Shown: piece after piece, positions 9,397 to 18,367 of the stretch
Position numbering within the stretch: the first letter of the stretch is position 1
How the letters are laid out: every line of letters begins with the position of its first letter
NCBI RefSeq assembly: GCF_029051885.1
Contig: NZ_JAIDKI010000232.1
Coordinates: 734 to 36,863, forward strand
DNA length: 36,130 nt
Direction of reading: 5' to 3'
DNA from: Muribaculum sp.
GTDB lineage: Bacteria > Bacteroidota > Bacteroidia > Bacteroidales > Muribaculaceae
Notes under the pieces: model-generated
Databases searched by the model: none
What the model was told of the DNA's origin: nothing
What the model saw: only the letters and a program-made list of their open reading frames with translations
Translations under genes and position numbers: made by a program

Positions 9397-9499
9397 AACT
9401 TATGTCGATTGTATAAATTTATTAAATATATAAATGAATATAGGTTGTGGCAACATTTACAAGCAGAGAGATTCATCCATACCGCATGGGAGCGGTCTA

Positions 9500-10054
9500 T
9501 TAGTTGGCATCATTGGCCTTGTCGCAGATGACATATATATCACGGAGATTGCGGGCGAGACCGTCAAGGTCGAGGCCGAATCCGATGATAAATTTTGTCG
9601 GTATCTCGAAACCGACATAGTCGGGGACGACACCACATTGTTCTGACTGAGGCTTGAACAACAGAGTTGCTACTTTTACCGATGCCGGGTTCTTCGCGTT
9701 AAGGTCTTTCAGAAGATTGCAGATGGTATGTCCGGTATCTACGATATCTTCCACGACAATCACATGTCGCCCTTCGATATTTTCGGTAAGGCCGAGCACT
9801 TGCTTGACATTGCCGGTAGTTGAGGTCCCTTCGTAGCTTTTCAGACGTATGAACGCTATCTCCGCATCAATGCCTATCGAACGGAATAGGTCGGAGGCAA
9901 ATGGGAACGCGCCTGTAAGCACACAGAGTATCAGCGGACATTTTCCGGCATACTCCCGGCCGATTTCCTGCCCGATTTCAGCAATGCGGCGCTGTATCGT
10001 TTCGTGGGTAATATAGGGCTGGAATGTCAGCCCGTTATATGTCACTGTTTCCAT
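9500..10054 (-). CDS. hpt: hypoxanthine phosphoribosyltransferase
   Basis: PRPP motif HVIVVEDIVDTGHT, LKDLNAKNPASVKVATLLFKP, YVGFEIPTKFIIGFGLDLDGLARNLRDIYV. Confidence 0.95.
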   Translation of the reverse strand: METVTYNGLTFQPYITHETIQRRIAEIGQEIGREYAGKCPLILCVLTGAFPFASDLFRSIGIDAEIAFIRLKSYEGTSTTGNVKQVLGLTENIEGRHVIVVEDIVDTGHTICNLLKDLNAKNPASVKVATLLFKPQSEQCGVVPDYVGFEIPTKFIIGFGLDLDGLARNLRDIYVICDKANDAN

Positions 10055-10119
10055 CTTGAAAATGATTGTTTCGACAAAATTACAAAAAAAATCGGCACAG
10101 AAATAATAGAGTGCGACTT

Positions 10120-10617
10120 TTATTTGAGAAGCAGAGTGTGGAGTAGTGAAAGAGCACCGACAGTCGCCTGATTTATGATTTCAGTGCGGTTGCCCGAGAA
10201 ATGGAATAGGCGTGACTCGGTGATGCCGCAGCATCGGGCGGCAATCCATACCGTGCCGACCGGCTTCCCTGGGACTGCGCCTGTCGGACCGGCTATTCCC
10301 GAAGTGGCTACCGCACAGTCGGTAAGGCACACTCGAGAGGCACCTTCTGCCATCTGCTCGACAACCTCGCGGCTCACTGCTCCATATGTGGAAAGGGTGT
10401 CATCACCAACTCCGAGTAGGCGATGCTTTATGTCATTGCTGTATGAGACTATACCACCCATAAACACCTCGGAACTGCCAGGAATGAGAGTGATATGGTG
10501 GGCTATATTTCCTCCGGTACAGCTTTCTGCCGTGGAAAGAGTGAGTTTGCGTTGTCTAAGAATATCAAAAATGTTTTTTGCCTCTTCTTCAGGCGATAAG
10601 GCTTTGGTGTCGTTCAT
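10120..10617 (-). CDS. CinA C-terminal family protein (nicotinamide-nucleotide amidohydrolase type)
   Basis: [53 protein letters not shown] motifs; stand-alone PncC-type length. Confidence 0.9.
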   Translation of the reverse strand: MNDTKALSPEEEAKNIFDILRQRKLTLSTAESCTGGNIAHHITLIPGSSEVFMGGIVSYSNDIKHRLLGVGDDTLSTYGAVSREVVEQMAEGASRVCLTDCAVATSGIAGPTGAVPGKPVGTVWIAARCCGITESRLFHFSGNRTEIINQATVGALSLLHTLLLK

Positions 10618-10629
10618 GTGCGTGAGAAT

Positions 10630-11655
10630 TTATACGGAAACTCTTGCATATGGCGCGGCATCCATAGAACAGAAGTCGCCATCAAGATATTTGAAATATC
10701 CGGCTATTGCCACCATTGCGGCGTTGTCGGTAGTGAATGCGCGTTCGGGTATGAAGGCTGTAAGATTATGGTTGGCGCAGTAATCTGCTATGGCTGCTCT
10801 TACGCCTGAGTTGGCTGACACTCCGCCTCCGATTGCAACGGTCTTTACGCCTGTTTTCCTGACTGCTTTGTCAAGTTTGTCAAGGAGTATGGCGATTATG
10901 GTGGCCTGTAGCGAAGCGGCAAGGTCTGCCTTGTTCTTTTCGATAAAATCGGGGTCGGCCTTTACATTGTCGCGAAGCGTGTAGAGGAAGGATGTCTTGA
11001 GTCCGCTGAAGCTGTAGTCGAGTTCCGGGATATGGGGTTTCGCAAATTTGAAGCGTTTTGGGTCGCCCTCTTGCGAGAGTCGGTCGATATGCGGACCGCC
11101 GGGGTAGGGCAGTCCCATGACTTTCGCGCATTTGTCGAATGCTTCACCGGCCGCGTCGTCGATTGTCTGTCCGAGCACTTGCATGTCTCTCGGACTGTTG
11201 ACGAGTATAATCTGGGAGTTGCCTCCGGATATCAACAGACAAAGATAGGGAAATTCGGGTACACGGTCGGTTTCGGCGTTGCGTATGAAGTGGCTCAGTA
11301 CATGACCGTGCAGATGATTGACATCAACAATCTTGCAGCCGAGTCCTATAGCCATGCCTTTGGCAAATGATGTGCCTACAAGCAGAGACCCGAGAAGCCC
11401 GGGGCCACGAGTGAAAGCTATGGCCGATATATCGGATGGAGATATGCCGGCTCGCCGTATAGCTGTGTCAACTACCGGTACGATATTCTGTTGATGGGCT
11501 CTTGATGCAAGCTCGGGCACAACGCCTCCATATTCTTCATGAACTTTTTGGCTCGCGATTACATTACTTAGGAGAAGCCCGTCTTTTATTACGGCTGCTG
11601 ATGTATCGTCGCACGATGATTCGATACCGAGTATTATTGTGGACATATTGCTCAA
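10630..11655 (-). CDS. tsaD: tRNA N6-adenosine threonylcarbamoyltransferase
   Basis: ILGIESSCDDTSAAVI, HLHGHVLSHFI, DDAAGEAFDKCAKVMGLPYPGGP, VAIGGGVSANSGVRAAI. Start may be the second Met (MSTII). Confidence 0.96.
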   Translation of the reverse strand: MSNMSTIILGIESSCDDTSAAVIKDGLLLSNVIASQKVHEEYGGVVPELASRAHQQNIVPVVDTAIRRAGISPSDISAIAFTRGPGLLGSLLVGTSFAKGMAIGLGCKIVDVNHLHGHVLSHFIRNAETDRVPEFPYLCLLISGGNSQIILVNSPRDMQVLGQTIDDAAGEAFDKCAKVMGLPYPGGPHIDRLSQEGDPKRFKFAKPHIPELDYSFSGLKTSFLYTLRDNVKADPDFIEKNKADLAASLQATIIAILLDKLDKAVRKTGVKTVAIGGGVSANSGVRAAIADYCANHNLTAFIPERAFTTDNAAMVAIAGYFKYLDGDFCSMDAAPYARVSV

Positions 11656-11730
11656 ATTTTTTTCAATGCAAATTTATAGGAAATTTATGACTTCATCACG
11701 ACAAATCTTTCATGGGCTGATAAGATTTTG

Positions 11731-11738
11731 TAATTTTG
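11731..11738 (+). promoter_or_regulatory. -7-like element upstream of the NAD(P)HX repair gene
   Basis: TAATTTTG matches TAnnTTTG, immediately before the repeat element starting at 11744. Confidence 0.4.
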
Positions 11739-11743
11739 CGATA

Positions 11744-11875
11744 TTAAGAGCTCGTTTAATAAGAAATGTTGCCGACATGACCGTATAGCCCGAGGCGAAT
11801 TTTCGACATGTTACTAAGGAGTGTACTTTATGTACACGACTGACAAACAATGGTTTATTATTAAATAGGCTCTAA
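11744..11875. repeat. MITE-like intergenic element with imperfect terminal inverted repeats
   Basis: Left TTAAGAGCTCGTTTAATAAGAAATGTTG; right end reverse-complemented is TTAGAGCCTATTTAATAATAAACCATTG. Internal perfect hairpin GTGTAC-TTTAT-GTACAC at 11821-11837. Confidence 0.55.
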
Positions 11876-11987
11876 GAGTGTTTCTTGTAGCTCAGGTATA
11901 TGTACAGATGCTCCATACTGCTGTCATATATGACCTGAGATACAATAACGACTGTGACAGATGCTCTAAACATAGATAACGACATCA

Positions 11988-13502
11988 ATGAAGATATTTA
12001 CAAGTGCCCAGATTCGCTCGATTGAGAATGCTGTAATGGAAAAAGAGGGCATTACGGCAATTGAACTTGTGGAGCGTGCCGCATCGGCTATTACGTGGGA
12101 AATCATGAGCCGTTGGCGTCCATCGCGTCCTATGATGGTGTTTGCCGGTCCGGGTAACAATGGCGCTGATGCTTTAGCGGTGGCCCGTATGCTTGCCGAT
12201 GAGGGTTATACTGTCACCGTTCTGCTGTTCAATGTTACTGACCGTGGGCTTTCCGATGCGTGTCGCCACTACCGTGATGAGCTGGCGAATGTGCCGGGCG
12301 TATCGTTTACCGAAATCACAAATGATTTCAATCCGCCGGTGATAACCCGCGATGCCATAGTGATAGACGGACTCTTCGGCTCCGGGCTTAAGGAGACGCT
12401 TAAAGGTGGATTCAAATCGCTGGTAGATTATATCAATAGTTCGAGTGCCACGATAGTTTCAATCGATATGCCTTCGGGAATGTTTGGCGAATGGAACGAA
12501 GCTACTCTGTCGCGCGATGTTGTCCACGCCAATCTTACTCTTGCCATAGAGTTCCCGCGTCTGTCATTTTTCATCCAGGACAATGCAGAGTTTTTAGGCG
12601 AATGGAAGGTGCTTGATATCAAGCTCACTGGGAATGATTCGCGAGGCGAACAAAACCCCTATTATCTGCTTGATAAAAACGATGTGAAGCGGATACTTCG
12701 TCAGCGTCCGGAATTTTGTTCGAAGGCCGATTTTGGCTCAATGCTTCTCGTTGCCGGATGTTACGGGATGATTGGTGCGTCGCAGATGGCAGCTCTTGGC
12801 GCTCTTCGTTCAGGTGTGGGGCGTCTCACCGTACATGGTCCCAGGTGTGGGTTCATTCCTATGCAGACATCAGTGCCCGAGGCTATGTTTCATGCCGATC
12901 AGCATGATATAGTTATCACTGACATCACGACAAAACATGAGTATGATGTTGTGGCGCTTGGCCCGGGCATCGGTACTCATGATTATACCGTAAAGGCAGT
13001 AGAAAATTTTATAAATACGGCTACCAAGCCATTGGTGATTGATGCCGATGGCCTTAACTGTATAGCCCAGCGGCCCAATCTGCTTGAGCATGTGCCTCCG
13101 ATGACGGTCATTACACCTCATGCGGGAGAATTTGACCGATTGTTTGGCCCACATACCTCTCATGAGTCTCGATTGAAGACTGCTGTAGAGAAGTCGGCAT
13201 ACTATAGCATAATAATATTGCTTAAGGGTCGTTACACAAGTGTAGTGCGTCCCGACGGCAAGATATATTTTATCGGTAGCGGATGCCCGGCACTTGCCAC
13301 ACCCGGTAGCGGCGATGTGCTTACCGGCATAATCGGCTCTTTTATTGCTCAGGGTTATACCCCGGATCTTGCCGCGGCTATCGGAGCCTATGTGCATGGA
13401 ATGGCAGGAACTCTGGCTGCTGATAATGACGGAACGTTTGGAGTGCTCGCCACCGATGTGGCGCGTAATACCTCAAAGGCTATACGTGATATATTAAACT
13501 GA
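11988..13502 (+). CDS. bifunctional NAD(P)H-hydrate epimerase / ADP-dependent NAD(P)H-hydrate dehydratase
   Basis: N-terminal YjeF domain (VFAGPGNNGADALAVARML, VIDGLFGSGL) and C-terminal carbohydrate-kinase-like domain (ALGPGIGTHD, VIDADGLNCI, TPHAGEF, ATPGSGDVLTGIIGSFIAQG). Confidence 0.95.
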   Translation: MKIFTSAQIRSIENAVMEKEGITAIELVERAASAITWEIMSRWRPSRPMMVFAGPGNNGADALAVARMLADEGYTVTVLLFNVTDRGLSDACRHYRDELANVPGVSFTEITNDFNPPVITRDAIVIDGLFGSGLKETLKGGFKSLVDYINSSSATIVSIDMPSGMFGEWNEATLSRDVVHANLTLAIEFPRLSFFIQDNAEFLGEWKVLDIKLTGNDSRGEQNPYYLLDKNDVKRILRQRPEFCSKADFGSMLLVAGCYGMIGASQMAALGALRSGVGRLTVHGPRCGFIPMQTSVPEAMFHADQHDIVITDITTKHEYDVVALGPGIGTHDYTVKAVENFINTATKPLVIDADGLNCIAQRPNLLEHVPPMTVITPHAGEFDRLFGPHTSHESRLKTAVEKSAYYSIIILLKGRYTSVVRPDGKIYFIGSGCPALATPGSGDVLTGIIGSFIAQGYTPDLAAAIGAYVHGMAGTLAADNDGTFGVLATDVARNTSKAIRDILN

Positions 13503-13524
13503 TTCAACAACAGATAATCAAGAT

Positions 13525-14622
13525 ATGAAATACAACCGTACACTACTCATCTCAGCATGTCTGCTTGCGATAGGAGCGGGGAATGCCCAGACTACACAGA
13601 AGTTTTCGGCCACAAAGGCCAATGACTACGGGCTTGTATATTCCCTTCCTATAACAGTGCTTGATATTACAATAGAGGCTGAGCATGTTGTCAAGGAGCC
13701 CGGCGAGTTTTACCTATATGCGAAGAAGTATCTCAATGTAGATGACCCGATTACCCAAAAATCGGAAAGCTGGAGCGTAAAATCGGTTTTAGTAAACGCA
13801 CGAGGAGTAGCAAATAACTCCGAACGCTATCTGATGCAGTTTAAACCCGGATACACACCTTATCTGATAATGGATGAGAACAATCTGCCGGTTGCAATCA
13901 ATACGGAAAATATTCCTGTATCAGAAGATCCGGTCATTCCGGTCGCTGTATCAGCAAAACCGACTCCGCTACAGACTCCTGCGGCCAATCAGGTGATTAC
14001 GGCCGAGATGCTCCAAAGCCAATCGGTGGCAAAAAGAGCCGAGCTTGCCGCACAGCGTATATATGAATTGCGCCAGAGCCGTTCGGATCTTATTACCGGG
14101 CAGGCCGATCAGATGCCCCCGGATGGTAAGGCAATGCAGATTGTAATTGATGAGATTGCCGCGCAGGAAGCTGCTTTGACAGCAATGTTTGTCGGTACGA
14201 CTCAGACAGAAACTGACGTCAATACTATAACATATACTCCCGGCGACGATGTGTCGCGTAAAGTGATAGCCCGAATTTCGGCAATCGGCGGCATAGTCGA
14301 TGCAAATGACCTGTCGGGCGATCCGATAACTCTGTCGCTGCGAGTCACAGACCGCGGGCGGTTGCCGTTGAACGATAAGGGACAGCCTAAGGAGTTTCCC
14401 AAGGGGGGCATCGCTTATTGTATTCCGGGCAGTGCGTCTCTGAGCATATCATTCCGAGGCGATGTTATGTGGGAGGGCAGCATAGATGCCGCGCAGTATG
14501 GTATTGTGTTCGGTCTCGATCCAAAGCCGTTTAATGACCGTAAGGCTCCATCATATCTGATATTGAATCCGGTTACAGGCGCTATTCGCGAACTTGGCAG
14601 CGTATCGGTTGCTCTCCCTTAG
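13525..14622 (+). CDS. DUF4831-like protein with signal peptide
   Basis: Signal peptide MKYNRTLLISACLLAIGAGNAQ; KANDYGLVYSLPITVLDITIEAEHVVKEPGEFYLYAKKYL is as remembered for this Bacteroidetes family. Confidence 0.7.
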   Translation: MKYNRTLLISACLLAIGAGNAQTTQKFSATKANDYGLVYSLPITVLDITIEAEHVVKEPGEFYLYAKKYLNVDDPITQKSESWSVKSVLVNARGVANNSERYLMQFKPGYTPYLIMDENNLPVAINTENIPVSEDPVIPVAVSAKPTPLQTPAANQVITAEMLQSQSVAKRAELAAQRIYELRQSRSDLITGQADQMPPDGKAMQIVIDEIAAQEAALTAMFVGTTQTETDVNTITYTPGDDVSRKVIARISAIGGIVDANDLSGDPITLSLRVTDRGRLPLNDKGQPKEFPKGGIAYCIPGSASLSISFRGDVMWEGSIDAAQYGIVFGLDPKPFNDRKAPSYLILNPVTGAIRELGSVSVALP

Positions 14623-14725
14623 AAACCGGCATATACTGATTTTAAGTCAGAATATGTTGTATGACATTGTTTTTAATCATATATATGCGAATAGTCGTTG
14701 ATATGTGAAAATAATGGCTGTTTTA

Positions 14726-14757
14726 TTTGGATAATTCGATAATATTATTTAGTTTTG
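14726..14757 (+). promoter_or_regulatory. Bacteroidetes sigma-ABfr type promoter
   Basis: -33 TTTG at 14726-14729, 20-nt spacer, -7 TAGTTTTG at 14750-14757. Confidence 0.6.
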
Positions 14758-14809
14758 CTACGTAAAAAATCGGATACCATATTGAAAAAGAAACATTATA
14801 AGGATATTT

Positions 14810-14848
14810 AAAATATGGCCCGGATTTTTACACCGGGCCATATTTTTG
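14810..14848 (+). terminator. strong intrinsic terminator ending a short intergenic transcription unit
   Basis: Perfect 14-bp stem AAAATATGGCCCGG / CCGGGCCATATTTT with 9-nt loop and T-tail. Confidence 0.75.
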
Positions 14849-14958
14849 TCCGTAGCGGCAACAGATGGCTGATGCCTGGCAACAGGTCTGATTCCTCGAA
14901 TTAAAGAGGATGATTAAAATAGAAAAAAGCAACAACAAATAAGTGAATCATAGGTTAG

Positions 14959-14996
14959 AAATCCGGCCGCGCGAGAGCGTATCCGGATTTTGTTTT
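14959..14996 (+). terminator. second hairpin terminator on + strand
   Basis: AAATCCGG / CCGGATTT stem with inner CGC/GCG pairing, then TGTTTTACC. Confidence 0.55.
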
Positions 14997-16446
14997 ACCA
15001 GATTGATTTCATAGGCCATGCTGAAAGAGAGACTTCGGTGGTGCCGTTTAGAGAGAACAGATTGGCTTCTGTTGATGTCTCGGGCGAGTATGTGAGCATG
15101 GTCAATGTTTTTTCTCCATTGTTGACGAATATTTCGACAGTTGATTTGTCGACAAATATATCAAGGTCGAGTATTCCGTTTTTATCCGGAATACGTGTGT
15201 GCGATATTCTGTCGAACTTTGGTATCGACACGTCGGTCGATGCAGTACGGTCGACAACAAGGTATTTTGTCTGGCTATCGTAGCTGATTGTCACTTTGTA
15301 TCCGTTGCCGCTGCATATGTTTACTCCGCATATGTCGGGCTTGTCGGTCTTTATGGTGAGTTTCATTTCATATGCATTGCCAAACGGAGAAATAGCAGGG
15401 AGCTTAGTCACACCCGGGCGAAGTCGCCGGTTTATTTTTATCGGAGATTTGCGGAGAGTGGCAAGAGAACCGATAGGCTGCTGTCGCATACGCATGCCGT
15501 CGGGAGTGGAGTATAACGACAGTTTGCGTGGAATCGACCATATGCCTTTGCCCCATTCTGAGGGAGCTGCAGTGGCGTAGTCCCAGGTATTTACCCATCC
15601 GATAGTATATACATCGTCGGATGACGGATTGTCGAAGTTCTGAAACACACGTGATGCATAGTAGTCAAATCCGTCATCTACATACAGAGGCGAGGCCTCG
15701 GGGCGTTCGGGTATGAATCTTTTTCCATCAAAATCGCCTACAAAGTATTGTTCACGGGCCCAGTTTACGGATATGACAAGCACCCATTTCTTCTTGTCGT
15801 CTTCAGTCGGCAACTGAAATAAGTCGGGACATTCCCATGATTTCTCGGAGTCTCCCATAGGACCGAAATCGCTCAGCCATTCCCAGTGCTTCAAATCTGA
15901 GGATGAATAGAATGCTATCTTCTTTTCAAGCGCTTTTGCCACTGCCATTATCCATCTGTTGCTTTCTGGATGCCATATTACAGTAGGGTCGCGAAATTCA
16001 GTGCTCCAGATGTCTATTACCGGATTAAGGTCGTAGTATTGGAATGTAGCCCCGTTATCGAGGCTGAATGCTATACTCTGGGATTGCTTTTTTGAGTGTT
16101 CGTCGAATGACGTGAATGCTGCAATCAATGCGTCGGCACCATATCCGGCGGTATTGCCGCAGTCTACGACTACGCTTCCTGTGAAGGCAGAGATATCGCG
16201 GGGAAGTCCCTTTATAGCGTGGTCATTGAGTTCGTTCCAGTGAATCAGGTCGTCGGATGTTGCGGCTCCCCAACTGTAAGCCATGTATCGGCCATTGTGG
16301 CGAATCGTTCCACACGGGTCTCCTATCCATCTGTGGGCCGGGGTAAAGTGGTATTGTGGACGGTACTTTTCTTTATATGTTATGCTGTCGGAAGCCGAGA
16401 GCGTGATAACAAGATTTGTAAATAGTAGCAGGAAGATTGATCTCAT
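14995..16446 (-). CDS. divergent glycoside hydrolase family 32 protein (fructan-active candidate)
   Basis: HFTPAHRWIGDPCG (variant of WMNDPNG), RDPTVIW, WECPDLFQLP motifs; signal peptide at the N-terminus. Confidence 0.85.
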   Translation of the reverse strand: MRSIFLLLFTNLVITLSASDSITYKEKYRPQYHFTPAHRWIGDPCGTIRHNGRYMAYSWGAATSDDLIHWNELNDHAIKGLPRDISAFTGSVVVDCGNTAGYGADALIAAFTSFDEHSKKQSQSIAFSLDNGATFQYYDLNPVIDIWSTEFRDPTVIWHPESNRWIMAVAKALEKKIAFYSSSDLKHWEWLSDFGPMGDSEKSWECPDLFQLPTEDDKKKWVLVISVNWAREQYFVGDFDGKRFIPERPEASPLYVDDGFDYYASRVFQNFDNPSSDDVYTIGWVNTWDYATAAPSEWGKGIWSIPRKLSLYSTPDGMRMRQQPIGSLATLRKSPIKINRRLRPGVTKLPAISPFGNAYEMKLTIKTDKPDICGVNICSGNGYKVTISYDSQTKYLVVDRTASTDVSIPKFDRISHTRIPDKNGILDLDIFVDKSTVEIFVNNGEKTLTMLTYSPETSTEANLFSLNGTTEVSLSAWPMKSIW

Positions 16447-16491
16447 GATTAATAAAATAAATGTATCAGTGTATATACGTTGTCAGAAAAA

Positions 16492-16529
16492 GTGGAGAGA
16501 CAGCCGGTTGAGTCAGCTTGTCTCTCCAC
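16492..16529 (-). terminator. intrinsic-terminator-like hairpin between susD and GH32
   Basis: On - strand GTGGAGAGACA...TGTCTCTCCAC (11-bp perfect stem) followed by TTTTTCTG. Confidence 0.65.
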
Positions 16530-16568
16530 ATCGTTGTTACCTCAAAATATTTATTAATTGTACCTGAA

Positions 16569-18338
16569 TCAGAATGATGGATAGCCGGGATTCTGTACGT
16601 ATATGCCACCGGAGAAGTTGTACTGTGCTACCGGTACCGGGAAATATTCCTCGCCGGTATCGAAAGAAGCATTCTGGTAGTAAATACGGTTGTCTTTCTC
16701 TGCGTTGAAGTAATTGTTCATTGTCTCTTTTGCGATGCCCCATCGTACCAGGTCGAAGAAACGCTCACCCTCCATGGCTTTTTCGAGTCGCATCTCTGTA
16801 CGGAGAGCCTTGCGGGCGTAATCCTGATTCCATCCCGCAGACGGATAGAGACCGATTTTGTAGTTGGCAGCATCTTTAGTGGGGTCGTTGAAGTCCTTGA
16901 CATAAGCGCTGTTTTGTGCGCGCTGACGTACCTGGTTGATGAGTATACGTGCTTCCTCAAGACCATTGCCGCCGATTTCAATCAATGCCTCGGCCTTGTA
17001 GAGCAGCAGGTCGGCATATCGAATAATCTGCCAGTTGAGAGCCGATGCTCCCCACGGCCATCCCTGGGTGGCGTCTTTTGACTCAGGCGAGAGCCAGAAT
17101 CGCTTAGTATTGTTGTAGCCGTAGGTGTCGCTGTTGCGTACCCAAAGTCCGCATGGGCGTTCTTCATATGTCTTATACCGTATGGTCGGACGTCCGATAA
17201 CGTAGTCGAGACGCGGATCCACATTCCCGTCTACGTTGCCGAGAGTGTATCCTCCGTTATTGTCAAACACTACGGTACCATAGTCGGGCTTCTGCTGATA
17301 GTCGAATACGGGGAGACCATTGGCATCGGTCTGGTAGGCGTTGATAAGATCTTGCGATGGTAGGAAGAAGCCGTCACCCTGCCAAGGGCAGCCGGGGCCG
17401 GTCATGGAGTTGAGCAGCATAGACCAGTTTATGCGTCCTACTCCGCTTGAGCCGTCGTCTTTTGAGAATTGGATGGCGAAAACCGATTCCGGTCCGTTCT
17501 CATACTCCAGGAGATCGAGCTTTTGGAAGTCATCAAGGAGCTGATATCCCTGAACCTTATCGATAAGCTCCACAACCTCACCCATGAGGTTTTTATTGAT
17601 ATTGGTTACGGCATTAGTCTGCGGGTCCTGTTCATACGCCTGATAAAGTTTGACCTTGGCTGCGTAGGCAAGAGCTATACGGCGGTTGATACGACCTATT
17701 TCGCTTTGGTTGTCAGGTAGATTCTCGGCTGCGTCGAGGAGATCCTTTGCGATTCGGTCAAGATGCTGCTCGCGTGAGAATTCATCGTTGCGCACGTATT
17801 GATATTCAATTTCAGGTAAGTCGATATCCATATAGGGGATACGGTTGAACAGGCGCACAAGCTCGAAGTACCAGTGGCTGCGGATTACGCGAATTTCGGC
17901 AATGCGGGTGTTTTTTTCCGGGATTATAGTCTCATCGACTTTGTTGAGTGCCCGTATTGCGGAATTGCAACGTGATATGCCGCAATATACGTTAAACCAC
18001 TTTCCATCAAGAAATCCGTTGTTGGGCTGGATTTTCGCAGTTTCCATATCGTGTATTTCCCAGGCATCGGTCTCGCCGCCACCACCTTTGTAGGCATTGT
18101 CGGCACGTACTTCTCCGTAGCTCCAGTTTGTCACGGGAAACCAGTGAGGATCATTGGAGTCGGCATAGCGGCATCCGAATGTGGCGTATGCTCCGTGGAC
18201 GAGAAGGTCGACAGCCTCGGGATCATTAATATTTGCGTCGGATAGCGGGCCTTGAGGTTTATTTTCCAGAAAGTCGTCGCTGCAAGCACTTAATGAGAGG
18301 CCGATAAGTGCAATCGGTAATATATTTTTCAGTTTCAT
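16569..18338 (-). CDS. SusD/RagB family nutrient-binding outer membrane lipoprotein
   Basis: Lipobox LIGLSLSACSDDFLENKPQG; C-terminal GERFFDLVRWG...YFPVPVAQ typical of SusD. Confidence 0.95.
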   Translation of the reverse strand: MKLKNILPIALIGLSLSACSDDFLENKPQGPLSDANINDPEAVDLLVHGAYATFGCRYADSNDPHWFPVTNWSYGEVRADNAYKGGGGETDAWEIHDMETAKIQPNNGFLDGKWFNVYCGISRCNSAIRALNKVDETIIPEKNTRIAEIRVIRSHWYFELVRLFNRIPYMDIDLPEIEYQYVRNDEFSREQHLDRIAKDLLDAAENLPDNQSEIGRINRRIALAYAAKVKLYQAYEQDPQTNAVTNINKNLMGEVVELIDKVQGYQLLDDFQKLDLLEYENGPESVFAIQFSKDDGSSGVGRINWSMLLNSMTGPGCPWQGDGFFLPSQDLINAYQTDANGLPVFDYQQKPDYGTVVFDNNGGYTLGNVDGNVDPRLDYVIGRPTIRYKTYEERPCGLWVRNSDTYGYNNTKRFWLSPESKDATQGWPWGASALNWQIIRYADLLLYKAEALIEIGGNGLEEARILINQVRQRAQNSAYVKDFNDPTKDAANYKIGLYPSAGWNQDYARKALRTEMRLEKAMEGERFFDLVRWGIAKETMNNYFNAEKDNRIYYQNASFDTGEEYFPVPVAQYNFSGGIYVQNPGYPSF

Positions 18339-18367
18339 TATAGTAATATTTGAGAATTTGGAGTGTG

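Noticed and set aside
12870-13397. 175-aa minus-strand ORF inside the NAD(P)HX repair gene.
   Set aside because: Fully antisense to a conserved kinase-like domain, no independent promoter or RBS evidence.
14849-14912. Resemblance of CGTAGCGGCAACAGATGGCTGATGCCTGGCAACAGGTCTGATTCC to the SAM-I riboswitch core (GGC..GATGA.GCC.GGCAAC...GGTGCTAATTCC).
   Set aside because: The GGAGGGA segment and a P3 stem are missing, no P1 closing helix was found, and no sense gene follows. I treat it as chance similarity, but a covariance search would settle it.
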